From Streptomyces sp. NBC_00259 (GTDB taxonomy: Bacteria > Actinomycetota > Actinomycetes > Streptomycetales > Streptomycetaceae): a stretch of 64,000 bases of DNA. Location of the stretch: NCBI RefSeq assembly GCF_036181745.1, contig NZ_CP108080.1:434001-498000 (forward strand), given 5' to 3'. Shown piece by piece: positions 47,457 to 56,881 of this stretch (positions within the stretch are counted from its first letter, which is position 1; the number at the start of each line of letters is the position of its first letter). The translations under genes and the position numbers were made by a program. Under the pieces are notes generated by a model. That model ran no database searches. It saw only the letters and a program-made list of their open reading frames with translations, and had not been told where the DNA came from.

Positions 47457-49259
47457 CTATGAGCCGGCGGCGCGGGTGTCCGACCACGCTTCCCAGAGCG
47501 CGGCGTATCGTCCCCCGGCGGCGCGGAGTTCGTCGTGCGTGCCGGTTTCGACGATGCGTCCGGCGTCCATGACGACGATGCGGTCCGCGGTCGCCGCCTG
47601 GGTGAGCCGGTGGGCGACGACGAGGGCGGTGCGTCCGTCGACGGCGCGGGCGGCGGCCTTCTCCAGGGCGCGGGCGCCCGTGCTTCCGGCCTCGGCGGTG
47701 GCCTCGTCCAGCACGGCGACGGGCGGGTCGGTGAGGATGAGCCGGGCGAGCGCGAGGGCCTGCGTCTGTGCGCTGGTGAGCCGGTGCCCGCCCTCGCCGA
47801 CGACGGTGTCCAGGCCGTCCGGAAGCGCCTCGGCCCAGCCGAGGGCGTCGACCCGGTCGAGTGCGTCGCGCAGTTCGGCGTCCGTGGCGTCCGGCCCGGC
47901 CAGCCGGAGGTCGTCGGCGAGGGGGCCGGCGAAGACATGGACCTCCTGGGTGACGAGGGCGACCGTGCGGCGGACGGCGGCGGGCCCGAGGGCGTCGAGG
48001 TCCGCGCCGCCGAGCCGGATGGTGCCGCTGGCCGGACGGTGGATGCCGGCGATGAGCTTGGCCAGGGTGGTCTTGCCCGCGCCGCTGGCGCCGACCAGGG
48101 CGACGCGCTCGCCGGGGCGCAGGGTCAGGTCGATGTCGTGGAGGACCGGATGGCCGGGTTCGTAGGAGTGGCCGAGGCCGGTGACGGTGACGGAGGCGTC
48201 GCGCGGGGTGGCGGGCCGCTCGGGCTGGGCGGGCAGCGGCAGATCGGCGACCCCGACGAGCCGGGAGAGCCCGGCGGTCGCCTTCTGGGCGTCGTCGAGG
48301 AGGACCAGTGCGGCGTTGACGGGCGTGAACAGACTGTGGAAGTACAGGGCCGCGGCCGTCGCGGTGCCCAGCGACGCCGAGCCCTCCCGCACCAGCCAGA
48401 AGCCGGCGGCCAGCATGGCGGCGAGGCCGATGAACTCCCCTATGTGGAGGCGGCAGTAGAAGCTCAGGACCAGGCGCACGCCGCGCATGGTCACCTCGAC
48501 GGCGGTCCATGAGCGCCGTGCGACCCGCTCGGCGTGGTCCTCCTCCAGTCCGAGGGCCCGGACGGTGGAGGAGCCGCCGATGGTGCCGAGCAGTTGCTGC
48601 TGCTGGGCGCCCGAGGCCACGCGCTGCTCGGCGTAGACCGGTACGGCGCCGCGGAGGTACCAGCGGGCGGTGTGCACCTGGACGGGTACGGCGAGCAGTG
48701 CCGCGAGCAGGAAGCGCCAGTCGAGGACGGCGAGCGCGCCCAGGGTGAGGACGATGGCGACGAGTGAACGGGCCAGCTCGGGCAGCGCGTTGCGGACGGC
48801 TCCCGCGATCAGTGAGACATCGCCGGTGACCCGTACCGTCAGATCTCCCGAGCCGGCCTTCTCCACCTGTTCCAGCGGCAGTCCGAGGGCCCGTTCCACG
48901 AACCGCTCGCGCAGCCGGGCGAGTACGGTCTCGCCGAGCCGCGAGACGAGGGAGAGGCCGAGCCCGGTGCTGACGCCCTGGGTAACGGCGACGGCGACCA
49001 ACAGGACCACGGTCGTCGTGATGGCGCCGGCCGGCGCGCGGTCGGCGGCCAGGTCGACGATGCGGCCGAGCAGCGGCTGGGTGAGCAGCCCGATCGCCGT
49101 GGCGACGACGACCGCCGCGAATCCGCCCCAGGCGAGGGCCCGGTAGGGGCGCAGGAGTTCCCGCACGGCGGCGCGGGTGCGGGCGGCCGTCGCGACCGGC
49201 AGCAGCTCCCGCTCCTCGCCGTCCGCTGCCGCTGCCGACGTGCCCTGACCGGCCGTCAT
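47457..49259 (-). CDS. ABC transporter half with active ATP site motifs but degenerate signature
   Basis: A 600-aa type-IV ABC half-transporter: six membrane helices in residues about 45-310 and a nucleotide-binding domain from about 355. Walker A GASGAGKTT (about 388), Walker B VAVLDEATAEAG and the H-loop VVAHRLTQ are intact, but the signature is LTSAQTQ instead of LSGGQ (about 495). The partner encoded upstream shows the reverse pattern, so the two should form a heterodimer with one working ATP site. In the coelichelin cluster equivalent ABC proteins are thought to export the siderophore; a role in importing the ferric complex, as with mycobacterial IrtAB, is possible. Its ATG overlaps the upstream stop (ATGA at 49256-49259). 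Iron control comes from the box at 51065. Confidence 0.88.
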   Translation of the reverse strand: MTAGQGTSAAAADGEERELLPVATAARTRAAVRELLRPYRALAWGGFAAVVVATAIGLLTQPLLGRIVDLAADRAPAGAITTTVVLLVAVAVTQGVSTGLGLSLVSRLGETVLARLRERFVERALGLPLEQVEKAGSGDLTVRVTGDVSLIAGAVRNALPELARSLVAIVLTLGALAVLDWRFLLAALLAVPVQVHTARWYLRGAVPVYAEQRVASGAQQQQLLGTIGGSSTVRALGLEEDHAERVARRSWTAVEVTMRGVRLVLSFYCRLHIGEFIGLAAMLAAGFWLVREGSASLGTATAAALYFHSLFTPVNAALVLLDDAQKATAGLSRLVGVADLPLPAQPERPATPRDASVTVTGLGHSYEPGHPVLHDIDLTLRPGERVALVGASGAGKTTLAKLIAGIHRPASGTIRLGGADLDALGPAAVRRTVALVTQEVHVFAGPLADDLRLAGPDATDAELRDALDRVDALGWAEALPDGLDTVVGEGGHRLTSAQTQALALARLILTDPPVAVLDEATAEAGSTGARALEKAAARAVDGRTALVVAHRLTQAATADRIVVMDAGRIVETGTHDELRAAGGRYAALWEAWSDTRAAGS

Positions 49260-51013
49260 GACAGCACCGCCGTACGGTAGTCCGTGCGGCCGCGGACCAG
49301 TTCGGTGTGGGCCGCCGTGGCGGACACCCGGCCTCCTTCGACGAGGACGACGCGGTCGGTCACCGCGAGCAGTACGGGGCTGGTGGTCACGAGGATCGTG
49401 GTGCGCTCGCGCCGGATGTCCCGGATACCGGCGGCGATCCTGGCCTCGGTGACGGCGTCGACGGCGGTCGCCGGGTCGTGGAGCACGAGGACCGGCGGAT
49501 CGGCGGCGAGGGCCCGGGCGAGAGCGACGCGCTGGCGCTGTCCACCGGAGAGCGAGCGTCCGCGTTCGGTCACGGCCGTACGCGCTCCGTGCGGCAGGCT
49601 CGCGGCGACCTCGTCGGCGCCGGACGCCGCCATGGCCGCGGCGATGTCGGCCGTGGGGGACGCCGCGGCCGAGACGTTGTCGGCGAGGGTGCCTTCGAAG
49701 AGGTCCGCGTCGTGTTCCGCGACGAGGATCGCGGCACGGACGTCCGCGGGGTGGAGGGCGGTGAGTTCCACCCCGTCCAGTTCCGCCGAACCGCTGTCGG
49801 GGTCGCCGCGGCGGCCCAGGCACCGCAACAGGGCGGTGGCGTCCGCGGGGTCGGGGGCGACGACTCCCACCACCTCGCCGGGCGCGGCGTCGAGGTCGAC
49901 ACCGGCCAGCGTGCCGTAGTGGACACCGCGCAGTCGCACATGCCCCTGGGCCCTCGTCCCCGGGACGCCTTCGGTCGCCGTGCCGGGGCCGCCCGTGGCC
50001 GTCGTCGCCGATTCCGGCCCGGCCGGCCGGCCGGTGCCCGCGGGCACGGCGGGCGGGGCCGCGAGGACGGCGGCGATGCGTGAGGCCGAGGCGCGCCCCT
50101 GGGCGAACTCGGAGTTGAGCCAGGAGAGTTCGGACAGCGGGCCGAGCAGGAACAGCGCGAGCCCGACCGCCGAGACGAGTTCGCCCAGGCTGATCTCGCC
50201 CCGGGCGGCGAGGCGTCCGCCGACGAGGGCGACGAGGGCGATGAACGTGCCGGTGAGGGCGAGGACGACGCCCTTCTGCCACGCCTGTGCGCGGGTTGCC
50301 CGCAAGGTGGCGGTCAGTGAGTCGCGGCTGGTGCCGCGGTAGCGGGCAACGGCCGCCGTCTCGGCGCCGATTCCCTTGAGGACCCGCAGTCCGGCGACGA
50401 GGTCGGCGGCGATGCCCGACGCGTGTGCCGCGCGCTCCTGCTCGGCCTCGCTGCGCCGCTCCAGGGGCTTGCTGAGCAGATGGCCGAGCCAGATCAGCAG
50501 CGGGGTGCCGAGCAGGACCACCAGGCCGAGCGGCACGGAGATCCGCAGCAGGAACACGGCTCCGGCGAGGAGCGCGGTCAGCGCCGAAACCGCCAGCACC
50601 AGCGCCATGTTGACGGCGCCGACGCGCCGGGCGTCCTCGGTGGCGAGCGTGGTCAGGGCGCCGGGCAGCTGCCCGTCGTCGGCGCCGCCCGCCGGGTCCA
50701 GTATCCGCCCGACGAGGTCGGTCCTGAGTCCGTGTGCGGCGGCCTCGGAGGCACGCTCGCCCGCTCGCGCCCCGAAGCGGAAGCTGAACGACAGGATGAG
50801 ATAGGCGACGGCCAACGCCCCGGTCCACAGAAGGAGTTGGCCTCCGTCGCCACGGGACACGGCACGGTCGACGACGAGTCCGATGATGACGGGGACCAGG
50901 GCTTCGCCGGCCTGGTGCCCGGCCCCCAGGGCCGAGCCGAGGGCCACGTCGCGCCACTGTCCCTTGACCGCACGCCCCAGGACGTCCCGCCCCGACGGTC
51001 CTCCAGCTCCCAC
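49256..51013 (-). CDS. ABC transporter half with degenerate Walker motifs but intact signature
   Basis: A half-transporter with six helices and a nucleotide-binding domain. The Walker A position reads VVAPDPADATALL, lacking the GxxGxGKST loop; Walker B reads VLVLHDPATAVD, with His in place of the usual Asp and Asp in place of Glu; the H-loop position is Ser (VTTSPVLL). The signature SLSGGQRQR is perfect. It therefore can complete the partner's site but not make its own. Start: the GTG at 51013 has GGAGGGG 4 bases upstream and gives 585 aa; an open frame from the GTG at 51058 has no ribosome site and begins almost on the iron box. First gene of the operon ABC-ABC-lipoprotein. Confidence 0.87.
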   Translation of the reverse strand: MGAGGPSGRDVLGRAVKGQWRDVALGSALGAGHQAGEALVPVIIGLVVDRAVSRGDGGQLLLWTGALAVAYLILSFSFRFGARAGERASEAAAHGLRTDLVGRILDPAGGADDGQLPGALTTLATEDARRVGAVNMALVLAVSALTALLAGAVFLLRISVPLGLVVLLGTPLLIWLGHLLSKPLERRSEAEQERAAHASGIAADLVAGLRVLKGIGAETAAVARYRGTSRDSLTATLRATRAQAWQKGVVLALTGTFIALVALVGGRLAARGEISLGELVSAVGLALFLLGPLSELSWLNSEFAQGRASASRIAAVLAAPPAVPAGTGRPAGPESATTATGGPGTATEGVPGTRAQGHVRLRGVHYGTLAGVDLDAAPGEVVGVVAPDPADATALLRCLGRRGDPDSGSAELDGVELTALHPADVRAAILVAEHDADLFEGTLADNVSAAASPTADIAAAMAASGADEVAASLPHGARTAVTERGRSLSGGQRQRVALARALAADPPVLVLHDPATAVDAVTEARIAAGIRDIRRERTTILVTTSPVLLAVTDRVVLVEGGRVSATAAHTELVRGRTDYRTAVLS

Positions 51014-51064
51014 CGCACCCCTCCGGACCGGCTCCGCGGCAATCCTTGGGTCGAGCACGAATAC

Positions 51065-51083
51065 TTAGGTAAGGCTAGACTAA
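51065..51083 (-). promoter_or_regulatory. Iron box upstream of the ABC transporter/lipoprotein operon
   Basis: TTAGGTAAGGCTAGACTAA matches the DmdR1/IdeR consensus at 15 of 19 positions, the best of the four boxes here, and is a near-perfect palindrome. It lies 52 bases before the preferred start of the first ABC gene and marks the right border of the siderophore cluster. Confidence 0.87.
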
Positions 51084-51201
51084 GTACTCACTGCCGGGCT
51101 ACCCCGGTGGCCCACCTCGGCGCCGGGCCGGTCGGCCCGGTCCGCAGGCGGGTTCACGGCCGCCGAGTTGCCCGGAGCACCTCGAGGGCGATCGTGGAAC
51201 T

Positions 51202-53280
51202 GTGGACGGAGACGACGAGGGCCGGCGGGACGCAGCGATACTGGATGCCTTGTTCAGCCAGGCACCGCAGGGCCTCTTCGTGTGCGACACGGACCTGCGC
51301 GTCGTCCGGTTCAACAGGGCTGCGCCCGGCGTGCGCGGGATTCCCCCCGAGAAGGTGCTCGGGCACACCTTCGCGGAGTTCGCCCCCGGAATAACGGAAG
51401 TGGACGTCACCGCGCTGTGCGAGGAGGTCCTCCGCACCGGGAAGGTGATCCGTGACCGGCTGGCGCGGGGCAGGCCCCCGTCGAACCCGGACAAGGACAT
51501 GATGGTCTCGTTCTCCCTGTTCAGACTGCAGGGAGCGGACGGCGAGATCCTCGGTCTGGCGGCCCTCGTCGACGATGTGACCGACCGCGAGTCCGCCCTG
51601 GAACGGCTGGATCTGCTCCACGAGGCGAGGAAGTCCATCGGCACGAGCCTCGACGCGTTCCGCACCGCGGAAGAGCTGACCGATGTCCTGGTGCCCCGGG
51701 TCGCCGACGCCGCGGCGGTGGACATCATCGACGAGGCACTGCGCGGACGCTCGCTGCCGTCCGGGCCCGTGTCCGCGGACACACCGATGCGCCGGGCCGC
51801 GTTCCGGTCGGTGCGCGGCGGCGAAGGGCCCAGGCCGAAGGGGGAACTGGCCACCCTCCCGTTCCCCACGCCGTACACCCAGGTGCTGAACGATCTGAGA
51901 CCACGGATCGTCTCCGGGATCGCCCCGGACGACACGTGGCTCGCCGCGGATCCCGACCGGGCGGCCGCCCTCAGGTCCGCGGGCGTCCACTCCCTCCTCG
52001 TGCTGCCGCTGAGGCTGCGGGACACGGTGCTGGGACTGACCGCTCTGTACCGCTTCGACCGCCCCGACCCGTTCGACGGCGACGACCTCGCGCTGGTCAC
52101 GGAGATCGTCGCCAAGGCCACGCTGCACCTCGAGAACGCACGCAGTTACGTACGCGAGCACACGATCGCCACGACGCTTCAGCGCGACCTCATGCCGTGC
52201 CGGCCGCCCGGACTGTCGGCCGTGGACACCGCGTACGCCTATCTGCCCGAGGGTGCCGGAGGCGACTGGTACGACGTCATTCCGCTGTCGGGCGCCCGGG
52301 TGGCCCTGGCCGTCGGCGATGTCGCCGGGTACGGGATCGAGGCCGCCGCCATCATGGGGCAGCTGCGCACCGCGCTGCGTACGCTCGCGCTGCAGGACCT
52401 GGAGCCCGAGGAGGCCCTCACCCGCCTCGACGAGACGGCCGCCTTCCTCGGCCGCACCCGCTCCCCCGTGGCGGCCGACTGCGAGAACGCCCCGGACTTC
52501 GTCGCGACCTGTCTCTTCGCCGTGTACGACCCGGTCTCGCGCAGCTGCACCGCCGCCCGGGCCGGGCACCCGGCGCCGCTGGTGCTGGGGCCCGACGGGT
52601 CCACGACCCCCTTCGAGGTGCCCTCGGGACGTGCGCTCGGGTCCGCCGACGGCATGGGATACATGTCGACCACCGCCACCCTGCCGGAGTCCACCCTTCT
52701 GGCGCTCTTCACCGACGGACTGGTGAAGCCGTACGGCCGGGACACCGAAGCCGCCCGCTCCCGGCTGGGGGAGATCCTCTCCCAGCCCGACGCACCGCTG
52801 GACCAGCTCTGTGACACCGCCGTCTACGAGCTGGTACCCGCCGAGCCGAGGGACGACGCCGTACTGCTGCTCGCGCGCACCCGCGCCCTGCCCGCGGACC
52901 GCGTCACCGTGTGGTCCCTCCCCCAGGACGATTCGGTCGTCGCCACGGCCCGGCGGCTGGTCGAGCACCAGCTCGGGGCGTGGGACCTCACCGACGCCGT
53001 CTTCACCACCGAGCTGATCGTCAGCGAGCTGGTCACCAACGCGATCCGCTACGGGCAGGGGCCCATCGAGCTACGGCTGATCCTCGACCACACCCTGATC
53101 TGCGAGGTGTCGGACACCAGCAGCACCTCACCGCACATGCGGCACGCCACCGCGACCGACGAAGGAGGCCGGGGACTGTTCATCGTCATGCAGCTCAGCG
53201 ACCGCTGGGGCAGCCGTTCCACCGCGGACGGCAAAACCATCTGGTCGGAACAGGTGATCCCGGACGGCCCTGCCCGGTAG
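51202..53280 (+). CDS. PAS-GAF-SpoIIE phosphatase with C-terminal HATPase
   Basis: A 692-aa soluble signalling protein. Residues about 8-130 form a PAS domain (LFVCDTDLRVVRFNRAA, ending LVDDVTDRE), about 140-310 a GAF domain, about 325-545 a PP2C-type SpoIIE/RsbU phosphatase (GGDWYDVIPL, VGDVAGYGIEAA with the metal-binding Asp), and about 565-690 a histidine-kinase-like ATPase of the RsbW kind (SELVTNAIRYG N-box, DEGGRGLFIV). Such proteins dephosphorylate anti-anti-sigma factors and may phosphorylate them through the ATPase part, controlling an alternative sigma factor; no such partner is in the window. The start is a GTG at 51202 with GAGGG further upstream than usual, so the exact start is uncertain. 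It diverges from the siderophore exporter operon. Confidence 0.85.
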   Translation: MDGDDEGRRDAAILDALFSQAPQGLFVCDTDLRVVRFNRAAPGVRGIPPEKVLGHTFAEFAPGITEVDVTALCEEVLRTGKVIRDRLARGRPPSNPDKDMMVSFSLFRLQGADGEILGLAALVDDVTDRESALERLDLLHEARKSIGTSLDAFRTAEELTDVLVPRVADAAAVDIIDEALRGRSLPSGPVSADTPMRRAAFRSVRGGEGPRPKGELATLPFPTPYTQVLNDLRPRIVSGIAPDDTWLAADPDRAAALRSAGVHSLLVLPLRLRDTVLGLTALYRFDRPDPFDGDDLALVTEIVAKATLHLENARSYVREHTIATTLQRDLMPCRPPGLSAVDTAYAYLPEGAGGDWYDVIPLSGARVALAVGDVAGYGIEAAAIMGQLRTALRTLALQDLEPEEALTRLDETAAFLGRTRSPVAADCENAPDFVATCLFAVYDPVSRSCTAARAGHPAPLVLGPDGSTTPFEVPSGRALGSADGMGYMSTTATLPESTLLALFTDGLVKPYGRDTEAARSRLGEILSQPDAPLDQLCDTAVYELVPAEPRDDAVLLLARTRALPADRVTVWSLPQDDSVVATARRLVEHQLGAWDLTDAVFTTELIVSELVTNAIRYGQGPIELRLILDHTLICEVSDTSSTSPHMRHATATDEGGRGLFIVMQLSDRWGSRSTADGKTIWSEQVIPDGPAR

Positions 53281-53410
53281 GGTCCACGCACCGAGGACGC
53301 CGCCGGCTTCGCCGCCCTTCGCCGCTGACTCGCCCGGACGGTCCCGGGCACGACAGCATGGAGGGAGGACACCCGGTGGCGGCTGCCCACGCGAGGAGGC
53401 GGTACGGACG

Positions 53411-55858
53411 GTGACGAGGCATGGCTTTGCGTTCTGCGGGGCCGAGCTGGCGGCTGTCTACGTGCTCGCCGGAGGCGGCAACGAACTCCATCTGGCCGAG
53501 CTGACCGGCGACCGCAGGATGCTCTACGGGCTCCCGGCGATCCTCGCCGTGGAGGGCCACTCCCCCGCCGCCGAGGCCTTCCGCGCCGGCCGGCCCCTGT
53601 GGCTGAGCCCCAAGGAACTCGCGGCGTACGTCGAGAGCGACCCGCACCACTTCCCCGGCCGAATACGCGGCGAGGACAGCGAGACGCCGGCCCGGCTCTC
53701 GCTGGGTGCCGTCCCCCTCGGCCGCGGCGCCAACGAGCTGGGCTGCCTGATCGTGGCGGGCGTGGTCCCCGACGGCTTCAGCCCCGACCGGCGCAGCCTG
53801 CTGGAGCTCTACGCCGACCAGGTCGCCGCGGGCCTGGAGTCGGCCGCCGCCCGCACCTCCGGGAGAACGGCGCCGCAGACGCATCTGGCGCAGGCCCTGG
53901 TCCCGCAGCGCGGTGGCGCGTTCATCCTCGAACTGAGCACCGGTCGCATGGAGGCACACGCCCATGTGCTGGATCTGCTCGGGATCCCTCCCGAGCAGTT
54001 CGACGGCCGGGTGGAGACCCTGCTGTCCTGCGCGGTCCCGGACGACATGCCCGCGCTGATGGCGATCGTGGAACCGGGCAGGATGTCCGCCGACACGGAG
54101 CAGATGGCGTTCCGTATCCGCCGGCCCGGCGGTGAGCTTCGCTGGCTGGGGCTGCGCTGCCGGGTGGAGGTCGACGCGGACGGCGCCCCGGAACGGGTGC
54201 TGGGCGTGGTCGCCGACGCCGCCTATCTGCGGCCCAGTGCCGACGAGGTCTCCGCGGTGCAGCGGCTGTCCGCCAAGCTGGCGGGTGCGACCACCATCCG
54301 GGAGGTCAGCCAGCTGGTGGTCGGTTCGCTGCGCGGGCCGCTGGACGCCGACCGGGTCGCGGTCGCCGAGCTGGAGTCCGACCGGCTCGTGGTCACCCTG
54401 CTCGACCCGCCGGAACCCGACGCCTGGCCCGACGTGTGGCGCTCCGAGTGGCGCTCCGAGTGGCCGGACGTGTCGACCCACGACCTGCCCACGCTGGAGG
54501 CCTCGCTGCGGGAGGGGCATGTGAGCCTGTGGCCCGCGGGCGCGGAACTCGAACCGGGACTGGCGGGCACCGGGCCGGGCGGGCTCGCGGTGCTGCCGCT
54601 CCCGGCGGACGGCCGGATGGTCGGGGTCTGTCTGATCGGGTGGGACGAGGAGCACCGGTTCGGGCCGGAGGAGCGGTCGCTGCTGACCGCGACCGCGGGT
54701 CTGGCGGGGCAGGCGCTGATGCGCGCGCACGCCCTGGACGCCGGGCACGAACTCGCCACCATGCTCCAGCGCAGCCTGCTCCCCAGAAAGCTCCCCGAGC
54801 TGCCGGGCGGGGAGGCCGTGGCGCGCTATCTGCCGGCGACGGCGGGGCTCGAGGTGGGCGGCGACTGGTACGACGTCATTCCGCTGGGCGAGGGGCATGT
54901 GGCGCTCGTCATCGGGGACGTGCAGGGGCACAGCGCGGGGGCCGCCACCATCATGGGCCAGATGCGCACGGCCGTCAGGGCCTACGCGGTGGAGGGCCAT
55001 CCGCCCGATGTGGTGGTCGCCCGTGCCAACCGGCTGCTGGTCGGCATGGAGACCGATCTGTTCGCCACCTGCCTCTACGTGGACCTGGACATGGAGGAGG
55101 GCATCGCCCGGCTGGTGCGGGCCGGTCATCTGCACCCGGTGATACGCCACCCCGACGGCAGCACCGAGGAACTGATGGTGGAGGGCGGCCCACCGCTGGG
55201 CGTGCTCGCCGACGAGGAATTCCCCATGACGGAGGCCGGGTTGGTGCCCGGCACGCTGCTGATGATGCTGACGGACGGTCTGGTCGAGTCGGCGAACCTC
55301 ACCCTGGAGGAGGGCATGCGGCGGGTGTCCGAGGTGCTCGCCGCGGCCGACCCCACCGACGCCGGACGGGTGGCCGATGAACTGGTGGTCCGGGTGAACC
55401 GGCGCGACGACGACGTGGCGCTGCTGCTGCTGCGCTACGACGGCACACGGGTACGGCCGATGCGGACCCACTGGACGGTGTGGCGGCTGCCCGACGCCGT
55501 GATGCACGCTCGCCGGTTCACCGCTCGCACCCTGCGTTCCTGGGGCGTGGTGGAGGAGCTCGACGCGGCCCTGCTGGTCGTGTCCGAGCTGGTCACCAAC
55601 GCCATCGCGCATACCCAGGGAGAGGTGCGGCTGGATGTGACGCTGTCCTCGGACCGGCTGCGGATCGCCGTGAACGACGCCTCGCCCCGCAGTCCCGTCA
55701 AGCCCGCCAACCAGAACTGGGAGGCGACGGGCGGACGCGGGCTGCTCATCGTCGAGGCCTCGACCGCCTCCTGGGGCTCGGTACCGCTCAGCGGCGGCAA
55801 GCAGGTGTGGGCCGAGATCCCGCTGGCGCCGCGTGAGCAGCTGGCCAGGGCGCAGTGA
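53411..55858 (+). CDS. GAF-PAS-GAF-SpoIIE phosphatase with C-terminal HATPase
   Basis: An 815-aa soluble protein: a GAF-like domain (about 5-150), a PAS domain (about 165-270, FILELSTGRMEAHAHVLDLLG), a second GAF (about 285-455), SpoIIE/PP2C phosphatase (about 465-670, GGDWYDVIPLG and IGDVQGHSAGAA) and a HATPase domain (about 690-810, SELVTNAIAHTQG, GGRGLLIV). Same general design as the preceding protein but with different sensory domains. GTG start at 53411, preceded by GAGGAGG about 11 bases before; the first GAF domain appears to begin abruptly, so an upstream start cannot be excluded. It follows the previous phosphatase by 130 bases on the same strand. Role: input-controlled phosphatase in a sigma-factor switch; target unknown. 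Confidence 0.83.
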   Translation: MTRHGFAFCGAELAAVYVLAGGGNELHLAELTGDRRMLYGLPAILAVEGHSPAAEAFRAGRPLWLSPKELAAYVESDPHHFPGRIRGEDSETPARLSLGAVPLGRGANELGCLIVAGVVPDGFSPDRRSLLELYADQVAAGLESAAARTSGRTAPQTHLAQALVPQRGGAFILELSTGRMEAHAHVLDLLGIPPEQFDGRVETLLSCAVPDDMPALMAIVEPGRMSADTEQMAFRIRRPGGELRWLGLRCRVEVDADGAPERVLGVVADAAYLRPSADEVSAVQRLSAKLAGATTIREVSQLVVGSLRGPLDADRVAVAELESDRLVVTLLDPPEPDAWPDVWRSEWRSEWPDVSTHDLPTLEASLREGHVSLWPAGAELEPGLAGTGPGGLAVLPLPADGRMVGVCLIGWDEEHRFGPEERSLLTATAGLAGQALMRAHALDAGHELATMLQRSLLPRKLPELPGGEAVARYLPATAGLEVGGDWYDVIPLGEGHVALVIGDVQGHSAGAATIMGQMRTAVRAYAVEGHPPDVVVARANRLLVGMETDLFATCLYVDLDMEEGIARLVRAGHLHPVIRHPDGSTEELMVEGGPPLGVLADEEFPMTEAGLVPGTLLMMLTDGLVESANLTLEEGMRRVSEVLAAADPTDAGRVADELVVRVNRRDDDVALLLLRYDGTRVRPMRTHWTVWRLPDAVMHARRFTARTLRSWGVVEELDAALLVVSELVTNAIAHTQGEVRLDVTLSSDRLRIAVNDASPRSPVKPANQNWEATGGRGLLIVEASTASWGSVPLSGGKQVWAEIPLAPREQLARAQ

Positions 55859-55863
55859 ACCGC

Positions 55864-56808
55864 TTACGCCGGGCCGATCGTGCCCGGGCCGTCGAGGTCG
55901 CTCCACCGCCGGCCGATCCGCTCGGCCTGCAGGGTGAGGGCCTCCACCAGTTCCCGCGTGCTGCGCGCGGCGGTCGTGCGCAGCACGGCCACGCTGATCT
56001 CACGCGCGAGCGGAGGGCCCGTCGGCTTCCGCACCGCGACGTCCTCGCGCGGGGTGCCCAGGGCGAGCCGCGGGACGAGCGCCACTCCCGCACCCGCGGC
56101 CACGAAGCCCTGGACGACGGCGTAGTCGTCGGTCCGCAGGGCGTGCACCGGCTCGAAGGAGTACTGCGCACAGGCCCAGGACAGGACCCGGTCGCAGGGG
56201 TCCCGGGGGTCCGCCGAACCGATCCAGTCGTCGTCCTTGAGCTCTTCGAGGGGTACGTGCGTCAGGGCGGCGCAGCGGTGGTCCTCGGGCATGACGAGCA
56301 GCAGCGGGTCGGTCAGCAGCGGATGCAGCTCGAAGTCGTCGTCGAGGTCGAGCCGGTCGCCCGGCTGGGAGAAGACGAGGGCGGCGTGCAGCTCCCGGGC
56401 GCGCAGGCCCCGCAGCAGGACCGGCAGCTCGCCCTCGACGAGGGACACCTGCACCCCGTCCTGTCGCACGGCCTTCACCGCCGGGGGCAGCAGCAGGGCG
56501 CCCGCCGTGGGGAAGGTGCCGATGTGCAGGGTGTGCGTGCCGCGCTCGGCCAGGTCCCGGACCTCGCGTTCGGCGAGCCGCAGCCGTTCGAGGACGGCCT
56601 CCGCGTGCGGGAGCAGTGCCGCTCCGAGCTCGGTCAGCGCGGCGCCACGGGGCCCTCGTCGCACCAGACGGGCGTCGAAGTGCGCTTCGAGGACCCCGAG
56701 GTGGTGGGTGATGGTGGGCTGTGTGTAGTGCAGCGCGCGGGCGGCGGCCGCGAGCGAGCCCTCCTGGGCGATGGCCTTCAGGACGGTCAGCTGACGCAGT
56801 TCGAGCAT
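55864..56808 (-). CDS. LysR-family transcriptional regulator
   Basis: A 314-aa protein with an N-terminal winged helix (LRQLTVLKAIAQEGSLAAAARAL, recognition helix QPTITHHLGVLE) and a C-terminal type-2 periplasmic-binding-like effector domain (LHIGTFPTAGALLLPPAV, VPLEELKDDDWIG, GAGVALVPRLAL). LysR proteins usually control the gene divergent from them. Here that gene encodes an Orn/Lys/Arg-decarboxylase-family enzyme followed by an amino-acid importer, so the effector is probably an amino acid or polyamine. The spacer holds a near-inverted repeat GTATGGAGG/CCTCGATAC (56818-56856). Convergent with the phosphatase gene, only 5 bases apart. Confidence 0.9.
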   Translation of the reverse strand: MLELRQLTVLKAIAQEGSLAAAARALHYTQPTITHHLGVLEAHFDARLVRRGPRGAALTELGAALLPHAEAVLERLRLAEREVRDLAERGTHTLHIGTFPTAGALLLPPAVKAVRQDGVQVSLVEGELPVLLRGLRARELHAALVFSQPGDRLDLDDDFELHPLLTDPLLLVMPEDHRCAALTHVPLEELKDDDWIGSADPRDPCDRVLSWACAQYSFEPVHALRTDDYAVVQGFVAAGAGVALVPRLALGTPREDVAVRKPTGPPLAREISVAVLRTTAARSTRELVEALTLQAERIGRRWSDLDGPGTIGPA

Positions 56809-56817
56809 ATAGACATT

Positions 56818-56856
56818 GTATGGAGGGCTAGAGGTAACTCATGTATTCCTCGATAC
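56818..56856. promoter_or_regulatory. Possible LysR binding region
   Basis: GTATGGAGG (56818-56826) and CCTCGATAC (56848-56856) are inverted with one mismatch and 21 bases between them, in the 73-base spacer between the LysR gene and its divergent target. The sequence here is unusually AT-rich for the region, as expected for overlapping promoters. Confidence 0.4.
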
Positions 56857-56881
56857 CCTGGAGCGTGCGACGCTCACCGGC

